In this document: positions 52,084-60,671 of the stretch, in pieces
Layout of the letters: the number at the start of each line of letters is the position of its first letter
How positions within the stretch are numbered: the first letter of the stretch is position 1
NCBI GenBank assembly: GCA_038230515.1
Contig: JBBRND010000001.1
Coordinates: 1 to 64,000 of the forward strand
Source: JAPLDB01 sp038230515
Lineage (GTDB): Bacteria; Bacteroidota; Bacteroidia; AKYH767-A; 2013-40CM-41-45
Direction of reading: 5' to 3'
Length of the DNA stretch: 64,000 bases
Program-made: the position numbers and the translations under genes
The notes under the pieces: generated by a model
The model's input: only the letters and a program-made list of their open reading frames with translations
Database searches by the model: none
What the model was told of the DNA's origin: nothing

Positions 52084-52107
52084 CGCTAAAACCAAAAGAA
52101 CAACCCA

Positions 52108-54090
52108 ATGGCTCGTCTAATTTATACTGAAGTCGGTGTTTCAATGTCTGGCGCGAGTGATCAGAAAATCCTAAAAGATTTTCGCTCCATCACTATTCAG
52201 CAAAATTTTGCTGATCATCATTGGTTCGAGTTACAGGCAGCAGCCAGTGATCTGGGCGTTTTAAATGCAAAGTCCCCTTCAGATTATTCAAAAGAACTCA
52301 TTGGCAAAAAACTTACGGTTACCTTTAGGGAAAGTACAAAAGGAGAGGATGGAAAACCTGCCGGTGGTCAGGTTTATAGCGAATTTACATTCATTATTAC
52401 GGAAGTGGGCATTAGTAAATATAGCGGATACGAGGGTGATGTGATCATTCGTGGTTTTAGCCCGACCATTACACTTGAAAACGGAGCTCACTACCAATCT
52501 TTTAGTGATTCAAATCTGACAAACATTTTTAAGGACTCCATAAAGAAATTTATGTTGGATAATTATAAAAACTTTAATGAGAATGATACCATAAAACCCT
52601 TTTTCAATGAAGCTATTCCATACGTAGCACAATATAACGAAAGCACTTTTAATTTTTTTAAACGCCTTGCTAATAGATATGGAGAGTGGTTCTATTATGA
52701 TGGCAAAGCATTAAATCTTGGCATCAGCACTTTTGAAGATTTAGAACTCAAATTTGGTGAAGATATTTCCGATTTTAATTTCTCAATGAAAGTCGCGCAG
52801 CTTAATTTCAAGAAGTATAGCTACGATTATAAAGAAGCGAGTCCTTCAACTTTTAATTCCCCTTCATCAGAATTTACGAAAGATGTAAACCTTGGCCCTT
52901 ATGGCACTAATGCAATAAATCAATCGAGTAATGTCTTCAGCGGGACAACATTGTTTAAGACGGACAGCGTTCAAACTAATCAATCCGGACTGAATGCAGA
53001 AACGCGATTGCTAACCCACCAGCTTGGTTCGTCTATGCTTGTATTCTCTGCGAACTGCGACAATCCAAAAGTGGGGCTAGGTAAAACTGTCGATATTAAA
53101 CTAATAAAAAAAGTTGGTAATAAAGAGGAGAAAGAGGACTTTGGAAAATATATTGTAACCAGTGTTATTCATCGTTCCCAGGGGCATAGCAATTATCAAA
53201 ATTCATTCGAAGCTATACCGAATACAGTAATAGCTCCTCCCCTTTACAGCGCAGTTGAACCCACCTGTGAAATGGAAACGGCTATTGTAAGGGATAATAA
53301 AGATCCGGATTTATATGGAAGAGTAAAGGTGCAATTTAGCTGGCAAATCGGAAAAGATGAAAGTGATTGGATGAGAAATGCGTCACCCTATATCGGCTTT
53401 CATAGAGGAGTATCATGGACACCAGAAATAGGTGATGAGGTAATTGTTGGCTTTACTGACAACGATCCTGATAAACCCTTCGTTGTAGGTAGCGTGCATA
53501 ACAGCAAAAGCAAATATACGTCAGAAGAAAAACAATACCAGAATAAATTTCTCGGTTCGCTTTATACTCTTATAACATTTCTTGATGGCAGCGATGACTC
53601 ACATGGTCTTCATATGAGAGTATTTGATAAAATGAGCGATCCGGAAAAGGGGGCTCCAAATCTAATCAATGAAATATTCTCAAAATTTGACAATGGCAAA
53701 GGCACGGTAAAAATTAAAGCGAAAGACGAAATTATTCTAAATGCTCCCAGCATAATACTTGAAGGCAGCAATATATATATAAGAGGTGCAGAAAAACTGG
53801 AACTGCTTTCTGATAAGCTCATCAGTGAAACATCTAAAGAGGATGTGAAAGTAAAGGGCAAGAAAATAGAAACTACTGCTGATGAAGACATCACTATGAA
53901 GAGTACACAAACCATCAATATTGAAGCAACCACAGATCTAAAGGAAAAAGGTTTAACTGTAGCTATAAAGGCCGACACCACCTTGGAAGCCGAAGCAAGT
54001 GTAAAGGCAAGCTTAAAAGGCAGCGTACAGCTTGAACTTGAAGGAGGTGCTATGGCAACACTAAAAGGTGGAATAGTGATGATCAACTAA
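52108..54090 (+). CDS. vgrG: Type VI secretion spike protein VgrG (copy 1)
   Basis: 660 residues. The gp27-like base (phage_GPD) includes YVAQYNESTFNFFKRLANRYGEWFYYDGKALNLG; the gp5 OB-fold stretch is AIVRDNKDPDLYGRVKVQFSW ... WMRNASPYIG...GVSWTPEIGDEVIVGF..NDPDKPFVVGSV; and a beta-helical needle follows with alternating charged repeats to GGAMATLKGGIVMIN. The end is blunt, as needed for a PAAR tip, and no enzymatic extension is present. The next gene is a second VgrG. Confidence 0.95.
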   Translation: MARLIYTEVGVSMSGASDQKILKDFRSITIQQNFADHHWFELQAAASDLGVLNAKSPSDYSKELIGKKLTVTFRESTKGEDGKPAGGQVYSEFTFIITEVGISKYSGYEGDVIIRGFSPTITLENGAHYQSFSDSNLTNIFKDSIKKFMLDNYKNFNENDTIKPFFNEAIPYVAQYNESTFNFFKRLANRYGEWFYYDGKALNLGISTFEDLELKFGEDISDFNFSMKVAQLNFKKYSYDYKEASPSTFNSPSSEFTKDVNLGPYGTNAINQSSNVFSGTTLFKTDSVQTNQSGLNAETRLLTHQLGSSMLVFSANCDNPKVGLGKTVDIKLIKKVGNKEEKEDFGKYIVTSVIHRSQGHSNYQNSFEAIPNTVIAPPLYSAVEPTCEMETAIVRDNKDPDLYGRVKVQFSWQIGKDESDWMRNASPYIGFHRGVSWTPEIGDEVIVGFTDNDPDKPFVVGSVHNSKSKYTSEEKQYQNKFLGSLYTLITFLDGSDDSHGLHMRVFDKMSDPEKGAPNLINEIFSKFDNGKGTVKIKAKDEIILNAPSIILEGSNIYIRGAEKLELLSDKLISETSKEDVKVKGKKIETTADEDITMKSTQTINIEATTDLKEKGLTVAIKADTTLEAEASVKASLKGSVQLELEGGAMATLKGGIVMIN

Positions 54091-54149
54091 TAAAAATTCT
54101 TCTTTAATATTCTAAAAAATAGTTAACTTAACCCCAAAACCAAACCCAT

Positions 54150-56066
54150 ATGCCAACTCACGTAGCCGTTAACATTCAAATAGCAGGAATGAGTGATCCT
54201 GTAGCGCCTTTCCTATCTCTCAATGTACAGCAAAGCATAGCTGGTCATCACAAGTTCGAATTGCGCGTACCTGTAAGCGTATTTCACCGCAGCGGAAATC
54301 CTGCAATTGTAAATGACTCTAATCAACTCATCGGGAAGCAAATTACTTTTGAGTTTCGTGAAAGCCGCACGGGAGGAAACATGCTCAATACGTTCAAGGC
54401 AGTAATCACGGAAATTACCTTTAACAAATATCGGGGTGCGCAGGGTGATCTTATATTGCGTGGATACAGTCCCACAATTCTTCTCGAAAACGGAGCTCAT
54501 TATGCCTCGTTTAATGAGCAAACCCTCAAAGATATTTTCAGCAAAAGCATTGGGGAATTTCCGAGCAATTTTATTGGCACAAGTAAAATAAATCCCAACT
54601 ATTCTGATTCGATACTTTACTCGGCACAATACAACGAAAGCACTTTCAATTATTTCAAGCGCCTGGCTAATAAATATGGAGAGTGGTTTTACTACGATGG
54701 GCAGGATCTTGTGCTTGGTCCACCAGATACGAGCAATTCTATAGACATAAACTTCAGCCAAAATGCATCAGACCTAAACCTCTCGATGCGCATACTTCCG
54801 CTGAAGTTCAAAAAAACATCTTATGATTATTCCAAAGATGAATTGCCCTCGAGCCCTTCTTCAACGGCTTCTTATCCTAATCTGGGCGCATTCGGCAATA
54901 ATGTAATTGATGAAGCCGAATCGGTATTCAGTTTCGAATCATCTTTTATCACCAACAGCATACTCGCAAGCCAGGCAACACTTGACCATGAAGTAAAAAC
55001 ACTAAAAAACCAGCGCGCAGCAAATATTGTAGTACTAACCGGAAGCAGCGATAATGCAGCTCTTGGCGTTGGCAAAGTAGCACAGATAACAGTGACCACC
55101 CCCGGAGCCAGTAATGAGGATTACGGAAAATACATCATCACTTCTATAACTCACCGTACAGATGGCAGCGGCAATTACCAGAACCATTTTAATGGAATTC
55201 CACAAACAGTAACCTGCCCGCCACTTTCAGATGTAAAATATCCAACCCCCGATATCGAAACCGCGAAGGTCGTTGACAATAAAGACCCGGATAAATTCGG
55301 ACGGCTGCAGGTGCAAATGCGCTGGCAGGCGGGTCAGGAAAAATCTCCCTGGCTGCGTAATGTATCTCCTTATACCGGACACCATCGTGGCATTAACTTC
55401 AGTGCAGAAGTAGGAGATGAAGTCGTGATTGGTTACAGCGACAACAATCCTGATATGCCAATCGTTCTTGGTTCTTTCAAGAATAAATCTTCGCAGTATT
55501 CAAGCGTGGATGCGCAAGCCAGTACTAAATTTATTACCTCCCGGTACAACACGATGATGATGCATGATGATTCGGATGATACTCATGGAATTTCAATCAA
55601 AACCTATAAAAAGGATGTTGGCGGATCAGATTTCACAGTAACAAATTTTATGACTCTAATGCATGAAGGAGGTAAGGGCAACATAGAAGTTAATGCCAAA
55701 GATAAAATTGACATCAAAGCCCCAACCATCAATATCATTGGCGATACTATTACAATTAACGGTAAATCATTAGTTGACATCCTTTCTGATAAAAAGGTTC
55801 ACACTAAGGCAAAAGAGGAAATCAACATGGAATCCGATCAGAAGATTACCCAGAAAGCTACCACCGATTTTAAAGCCGAAGGACTATCAGTAACTCTCGA
55901 TGCCCAGACTGATTTCAAAGCACACGGACTCAAAGTAGAAGTAAAAGCCGACATGCAAGTAGCAATAGAAGGCAGCGTTCAGGCCTCTCTCAAAGGCGGA
56001 GCACAACTCGAATTGTCAGGCGGTGCTATGGCAACCCTCAAAGGCGGAATGGTAATGATAAACTAA
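54150..56066 (+). CDS. vgrG: Type VI secretion spike protein VgrG (copy 2)
   Basis: 638 residues with the same plan as copy 1: YSAQYNESTFNYFKRLANKYGEWFYYDGQDLVLG, ETAKVVDNKDPDKFGRLQVQMRWQ, AEVGDEVVIGYSDNNPDMPIVLGSFKN, and needle end GGAMATLKGGMVMIN. The needle ends of the two copies are far more alike than the rest. They may form mixed trimers or be alternative spikes for different PAAR proteins and cargo. Confidence 0.95.
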   Translation: MPTHVAVNIQIAGMSDPVAPFLSLNVQQSIAGHHKFELRVPVSVFHRSGNPAIVNDSNQLIGKQITFEFRESRTGGNMLNTFKAVITEITFNKYRGAQGDLILRGYSPTILLENGAHYASFNEQTLKDIFSKSIGEFPSNFIGTSKINPNYSDSILYSAQYNESTFNYFKRLANKYGEWFYYDGQDLVLGPPDTSNSIDINFSQNASDLNLSMRILPLKFKKTSYDYSKDELPSSPSSTASYPNLGAFGNNVIDEAESVFSFESSFITNSILASQATLDHEVKTLKNQRAANIVVLTGSSDNAALGVGKVAQITVTTPGASNEDYGKYIITSITHRTDGSGNYQNHFNGIPQTVTCPPLSDVKYPTPDIETAKVVDNKDPDKFGRLQVQMRWQAGQEKSPWLRNVSPYTGHHRGINFSAEVGDEVVIGYSDNNPDMPIVLGSFKNKSSQYSSVDAQASTKFITSRYNTMMMHDDSDDTHGISIKTYKKDVGGSDFTVTNFMTLMHEGGKGNIEVNAKDKIDIKAPTINIIGDTITINGKSLVDILSDKKVHTKAKEEINMESDQKITQKATTDFKAEGLSVTLDAQTDFKAHGLKVEVKADMQVAIEGSVQASLKGGAQLELSGGAMATLKGGMVMIN

Positions 56067-56123
56067 CAGGAACATTCCGGAAACCACCAACCTTAGATAG
56101 TAAACCTTAAACTTAAAACAAAT

Positions 56124-56804
56124 ATGGGACAACCCGCAGCAAGAGTAGGCGACATGCATGTATGCCCGATGGTAACCGTTCTGGTTCCACATGTGGGTGG
56201 TCCTATTTTGCCACCGGGAACAGTGACTGTACTTATTGGTAGCATGCCTGCAGCCACTGCAACCAATATGTGCGTCTGCGTAGGTCCGCCTGATGTAATA
56301 GCTCTTGGCTCAACCGGAGTACTAATTGGTGGTTTGCCGGCTGCCCGCATGGGCGATCTGACAGCCCACGGAGGTACTATAGTATTAGGTCTTCCAACTG
56401 TTCTTATTGGTGAGGTTAGCCCATCAGGTGGAGGCGCTGCACCGTCTGCCGGCAGCGGTGGCTCAGGAGGAGCAATAGGTGCTGCCATTCAGGCAGTGGA
56501 AGAAGCCATCGCCACATATACTAAACCCCTGGGTGCTGATGCGCTCGCGATGAAAAAAAATATGGACGCACTTGCAAAAGCTGCAATAAACGGGGATGAT
56601 CTTGCAGAAAATACTTCCAAGGACGATATAACTGCTCAATTCACCTTAGTTGACGAAGCATCTAAAGGGGTGGCTGATGTGCCATATGAAATACAAACCC
56701 CGGATGAGCAAACCCATAGTGGCAAAACAGATAGCAGCGGTAAAACAGCAAGCCTGAGCGGTTACTCGGTATCTGAATGCAACATTACTTATTTTAAAAA
56801 ATAA
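56124..56804 (+). CDS. PAAR-domain spike tip protein with C-terminal extension (copy 1)
   Basis: 226 residues. The PAAR domain (1-95) has the motif repeats PAARVGDMHVCPM, GGPILPPG, PAATATNMCVCVGPPD, PAARMGDLTAHGG; His and Cys bind the zinc at the cone tip. A glycine-rich linker (GGGAAPSAGSGGSGGA) leads to an alpha-helical then beta extension of about 110 residues, ending DSSGKTASLSGYSVSECNITYFKK, an Ig/carboxypeptidase-regulatory-like strand pattern. The extension probably docks the next protein in the operon. Confidence 0.93.
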   Translation: MGQPAARVGDMHVCPMVTVLVPHVGGPILPPGTVTVLIGSMPAATATNMCVCVGPPDVIALGSTGVLIGGLPAARMGDLTAHGGTIVLGLPTVLIGEVSPSGGGAAPSAGSGGSGGAIGAAIQAVEEAIATYTKPLGADALAMKKNMDALAKAAINGDDLAENTSKDDITAQFTLVDEASKGVADVPYEIQTPDEQTHSGKTDSSGKTASLSGYSVSECNITYFKK

Positions 56805-56818
56805 TTTCACCATTTACC

Positions 56819-58762
56819 ATGGTAGGACCAAATACAAATCAAACCCACAGCATGGCTTCCAAACGGAGGTTGCTCCTCTTCGTGCGTTACAAACCATCAA
56901 TGGCAGAATCTGATGCCACCGGTATGGTTGATTCTGTAGCGGGTTCGGTTGCAGGTGCTATCAGTACGGTTGAAAGTGCCGTGTCTAATATTCCCGGTTT
57001 AAACATGTTCATTAAAGAAGACAAAGCAGGAAGCAAATCGGAAAAGGAATATAAATACGAATACAAAGAACTAGACGCGAAAAAAAGTGAAATACAGAAT
57101 TTGCTTTCAAAAGTACTTGAAGAAAATAAAGTAGATGTTTTCGAATTCAGTTCCACTGATTCAGATGGAAGAAAAGATGATGGTAAGGCGCTGCTGGATA
57201 AAATAAAATCACTTATATCATCATGGAATAATTATCCGGCACAGGTAAATTTAGTAGGCATCGGTCAGGGAGGCAATGTCATAAACGAGTGCCTAAACCT
57301 TATAGCTGGCGATTCTGCATTTGTAAAAAGTACGGATGATTCTGATGCAGCAAAAACGAAATGGAGTGTGAAGTCGGTTTTTTATGTTGCTACTCCTCTT
57401 TACAAAGACAAAAATAAAATTGATGACGATAAAAAGCCGAAAGGATGTCGTTTCATTTCTGTCTTCAATAAATATGACCTCACTCAAAACGCCATTGACT
57501 TTTTCGATCCTTCCGAAAACCTGAATGAACTGATAAAAAAATACGACAGCAATACTCTCTCCTTCATGATCGGGCACATCCGCATGAGAGTGATAAAAAT
57601 ACTTGCCATCCTGCTTGACAGTATCAACCTTGATACAGGTGATACTGCCAATATGAAAAAGCAACTCGATAAACTCGACCGAATCAAGTCAGAAGTAGAA
57701 GGGTTAATGAACGATATAATAGGGCTTGTAAAAGACATGATTGATCAGTTCAAGTCGCTCGCACAACTAAGCGATCTCCCTCAATTCGACAAAATGTTAG
57801 AGGGATATGATAAGATACCAGATGAGGCAGTAGGCATACTTACTAAAGAGCTTGATTCAAATGATAAAGACCATCCCGGCTTAATTCAACGAATCTTAGA
57901 CATGGCTAAGAGTGGTTCTCTCGATTTTGAAAAAGCGGACATTGGTCGTTTTCTCAACTGCCTTAATCCGTTGCTTGAAGCACTCACTAAATCCCTGCAG
58001 CAATTAAAATTCGGTACTGCTTCACAAACCGAAATGATTGATCAAATCATTAAATCAATTGGTGAGGGAACAAAAATTTATGAACCCGCCACGCTCAATC
58101 CCGGTACTCAAATTGATATTTCCCCGCTCGATAAATACCACGACAAAGTAATTAACAAAGCAAAAACAGAAAAAATTGCCGACCTCGCCCTTGCCTATAT
58201 TGCCCGTACACAATCGGCTATTAAAAAAGCCGCTGCAAAAGAAAGCGATCTTTCTAAACTCACAGGCGAAGAAAAAACCGAACTCGCTCAGTGCATTCTC
58301 GCCATTGTAAATCCTTTGTTTGTTTCCAAAGCGCAGGTGCTCGATAAACTTATCGAACCCATTCGCGGATTAGATTTCCTGAATGAATTTCTCAAAGACG
58401 ATCGCTTCAAGGCACTGCTGGGTAAGGCCGGAGATCTTCTTGGCAAAATTTCTTTAAAGTTTTCCCCGAGCTTACAAACAAACATTGACAATGTAAACGG
58501 AGAAATCAACCGGCTTATAGGAACCTTTAAGAAAGCCGATTTCAAACTGCAGGACGACCCGTTCTATTTTATTTTCAACACCCACAACCTTGCCATCAAT
58601 TCATTGCCCCCGGCATTGTTGAAAGAAATTTATAATCAAACAGATATACTGTATATCCAAAAACAAGATAACAATATTTGGGACGATGCCAGCGGAACAT
58701 TTGTTCAGCAGGGACCACCAAAAGAAAATGTACAACCGGTAGCTGTTCACCAACCACTATAA
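56819..58762 (+). CDS. Alpha/beta-hydrolase-like protein without nucleophile Ser, probable T6SS cargo or adaptor
   Basis: 647 residues, soluble, no signal peptide. The N-terminal third looks like a lipase-type alpha/beta fold: LLLFVRYKPS, VDVFEFSSTDSDGRKDDG, then the nucleophile-elbow position VNLVGIGQGGNVINECLN, where the expected GxSxG is G147-I-G-Q-G: Ser is Gly. It is followed by SVFYVATPLYKD and FISVFNKYDLTQ. Residues 230-600 are mostly helical, with long amphipathic helices. The family resembles lipase-like proteins in type VI/extracellular injection loci. The frame overlaps the DUF4123 gene by one base. Either an inactive scaffold or an enzyme using another residue. Confidence 0.75.
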   Translation: MVGPNTNQTHSMASKRRLLLFVRYKPSMAESDATGMVDSVAGSVAGAISTVESAVSNIPGLNMFIKEDKAGSKSEKEYKYEYKELDAKKSEIQNLLSKVLEENKVDVFEFSSTDSDGRKDDGKALLDKIKSLISSWNNYPAQVNLVGIGQGGNVINECLNLIAGDSAFVKSTDDSDAAKTKWSVKSVFYVATPLYKDKNKIDDDKKPKGCRFISVFNKYDLTQNAIDFFDPSENLNELIKKYDSNTLSFMIGHIRMRVIKILAILLDSINLDTGDTANMKKQLDKLDRIKSEVEGLMNDIIGLVKDMIDQFKSLAQLSDLPQFDKMLEGYDKIPDEAVGILTKELDSNDKDHPGLIQRILDMAKSGSLDFEKADIGRFLNCLNPLLEALTKSLQQLKFGTASQTEMIDQIIKSIGEGTKIYEPATLNPGTQIDISPLDKYHDKVINKAKTEKIADLALAYIARTQSAIKKAAAKESDLSKLTGEEKTELAQCILAIVNPLFVSKAQVLDKLIEPIRGLDFLNEFLKDDRFKALLGKAGDLLGKISLKFSPSLQTNIDNVNGEINRLIGTFKKADFKLQDDPFYFIFNTHNLAINSLPPALLKEIYNQTDILYIQKQDNNIWDDASGTFVQQGPPKENVQPVAVHQPL

Positions 58763-59268
58763 TGAAATACCTTCTATCCGATACAGCCGTTAACGGAGAT
58801 TATACGCAGTACTTGCTGAAGAAAAATTTTCCTCAGCATCAATCCCTTTTCATAGGCACGAAGGATGAAAAGATTGAACAAATGGCTCCCTATCTCTTTG
58901 CAATAAACGAGCATCCTGTAAAAATACTGCAAGGGCAGCCGGGCACTACCCTCAAGGCATTTCTCCTCATCGAATCCACCATGTCGCTCGATGAACTCGC
59001 AGCACATTTCCGAAAACATATTTACGTTACAAAAGAAGGTAAGAAATATTATTTCCGTTGCTGGGATGGCCGCGTGCTCGAAAAGTGCCTGCCCGATTTC
59101 ACCAAAGAGCAGTTTCTCGACCTGTTTAATTCCATCACCGAAATCATTTACGAAGATCATGTCAATTCATCTTCAACAATCTTTAAAACAGAAGGAAAAA
59201 AACTTCGCATATCTCAAATTTCCATCACTTCACAACCTGCCGGAAAAGAAACATCTCATGCAACGTAG
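58762..59268 (+). CDS. DUF4123-family type VI effector adaptor/chaperone
   Basis: 168 residues. Pattern of DUF4123 (Tap/Tec adaptors): opening KYLLSDTAVNGDY, TTLKAFLLIESTMSLDELAAHFRKHIYV, and the central KYYFRCWDGRVLEKCLPDFTKEQFLDLF (RFYDPRVL-like core). These proteins load effectors onto a cognate VgrG or PAAR tip and stay in the cytoplasm. ATG at 58762 overlaps the preceding stop (TAATG), so translation is coupled. An ATG at 58678 lies inside the upstream gene and is rejected. Its position between PAAR1 cargo and PAAR2 suggests it serves one of these. Confidence 0.88.
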   Translation: MKYLLSDTAVNGDYTQYLLKKNFPQHQSLFIGTKDEKIEQMAPYLFAINEHPVKILQGQPGTTLKAFLLIESTMSLDELAAHFRKHIYVTKEGKKYYFRCWDGRVLEKCLPDFTKEQFLDLFNSITEIIYEDHVNSSSTIFKTEGKKLRISQISITSQPAGKETSHAT

Positions 59269-59345
59269 ATTCAAAAAAGTGATGCCGTATTGCTCAATGT
59301 CGTATTTAGTTTTATATTCGAACCCTATTTAAAAAACTCTCTCAC

Positions 59346-59897
59346 ATGGGAATGCCCGCTGCCCGCATAGGCGATATGCACATGTGCCCGATGGTAACAC
59401 CGGGCGTACCACCAATACCACACGTAGGCGGCCCGCTTACCGGACCCGGTGCACCTACCGTTATGATAGGCAGTATGCCCGCAGCCACATTGGGAGATAT
59501 TGCCGTTTGTGTAGGTCCCCCCAGCTCCATTATAATGGGCTCCTTAGGTGTTATGCTTGGCGGTAAACCTGCTGCCCGTATGTTAGACCCCACTGCGCAC
59601 GGGGGAATGATTACACTTGGATTTCCTACAGTAATGATTGGAGATATGAGCCCGAGCGCATTGGCGCCTGCTGCTGCAGCGGCTATGGGTGGAGCTGCTG
59701 CTGCCGAAGTTGCGCCTGAAGTAGCAGCTATTATAGCACCTGCAGTGCAGGCGGCCATAAGTGTAGTTTTAGCTCAAATGTCTGGTCCCGCACATGCAAT
59801 GGCACAGCAAACAGTGGGGATGGTTCAAGCGGCTGCAGCTGGTACCCCTCTAGTACATTCAAGTTTAAACTGTTCTATTTGTGCTAAAAAGAAATAA
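59346..59897 (+). CDS. PAAR-domain spike tip protein (copy 2)
   Basis: 183 residues. PAAR repeats: PAARIGDMHMCPM, HVGGPLTGPG, PAATLGDIAVCVGPPS, PAARMLDPTAHGG, filling residues 1-100. An alanine-rich linker and helix (ALAPAAAAAMGGAAAAEVAPEVAAIIAP) and a small tail ending NCSICAKKK follow; CSIC may form part of a metal site. It differs from copy 1 mainly in the extension, which is the expected place for cargo specificity. Its stop overlaps the start of the next gene (TAATG). Confidence 0.93.
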   Translation: MGMPAARIGDMHMCPMVTPGVPPIPHVGGPLTGPGAPTVMIGSMPAATLGDIAVCVGPPSSIIMGSLGVMLGGKPAARMLDPTAHGGMITLGFPTVMIGDMSPSALAPAAAAAMGGAAAAEVAPEVAAIIAPAVQAAISVVLAQMSGPAHAMAQQTVGMVQAAAAGTPLVHSSLNCSICAKKK

Positions 59898-60664
59898 TGA
59901 TGCTGACAATAAAAAAAGGGCAGGAAAAAAAATTCAATGATCAGTCATTCAAAAAATTTGAGGACGACACCGTTGAGCATGTAAAAAAATATTTTCCAAA
60001 CCATTTTATTGCAATGGAAGATATTACAATACGAGATACCATTCGATATGGATATTCAAGGGCAAAAAAATACGATTTTTTTACACAGAGGAATGTTTGC
60101 CTGTATTTAAACAATATGTTTGTTTTAGGAAGTAATTTTGATACCGATCCTCAATATCCTTGGGCAAATTTTATTCTTAATGATAAAAATATTAAAAATC
60201 CACAGAACAGAATAGATAAGCTTTCTAAAAAGGCCGAAGAAGTCTTTCGTGAAATTGCGGGGCTAAATCAAGTATTTCTGAATCGTACATTAATTAATAT
60301 TAAGAATAATTCAGTCGAAGTATTTCGAACCTTAATGACCAGCGAGTTTAAAACAAAACATGAATACTTGAATATTTTGTACTCTAAAAAATATGAAGTT
60401 ATTGGGGAGGTTAATTTAATTACGATGGCAGAAGATGGTTTTCGGAAAGCAAGAAAATATGGTCTAACTTCTGAACCCGCTCTGCAAATATACATAGTAT
60501 TTATGTTTATGTTGGGCCATAGCTTTGACATTGATCCCCAATTCCCTTGGGCGAGCAAAATCTTGAATGATAGAAATATCTCAAACGAGAAAGAAAAAAT
60601 GAAGATACTCTTCGATAGGGCAATTCTAGCTTTGAAAAGTTTTTTTGCACAAAATAATAATTAA
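59897..60664 (+). CDS. Unknown protein with internal duplication, probable PAAR2-linked cargo partner
   Basis: 255 residues, soluble, helical. Two halves repeat: IRYGYSRAKKYDFFTQRNVCL..NNMFVLG.NFDTDPQYPWA.FILNDKNI.N (about 50-115) and AEDGFRKARKYGLTSEPALQI..VFMFMLGHSFDIDPQFPWA.KILNDRNI.N (about 180-245). The FD-x-DPQ-x-PWA signature is distinct. I know similar stretches next to PAAR/VgrG genes but no function. The start overlaps the PAAR2 stop by one base (ATG at 59897; a second at 59900). It could be an adaptor, a chaperone or an immunity factor for the metalloprotease after it. Confidence 0.8.
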   Translation: MMLTIKKGQEKKFNDQSFKKFEDDTVEHVKKYFPNHFIAMEDITIRDTIRYGYSRAKKYDFFTQRNVCLYLNNMFVLGSNFDTDPQYPWANFILNDKNIKNPQNRIDKLSKKAEEVFREIAGLNQVFLNRTLINIKNNSVEVFRTLMTSEFKTKHEYLNILYSKKYEVIGEVNLITMAEDGFRKARKYGLTSEPALQIYIVFMFMLGHSFDIDPQFPWASKILNDRNISNEKEKMKILFDRAILALKSFFAQNNN

Positions 60665-60671
60665 TAAAAAG

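Noticed and set aside
51609..59897. hcp/VgrG/PAAR genes as a prophage tail or an extracellular contractile injection locus
   Set aside because: No capsid, terminase, tape measure, sheath, baseplate or eCIS AAA+ ATPase is present; the Hcp and VgrG types match the Bacteroidota type VI system.
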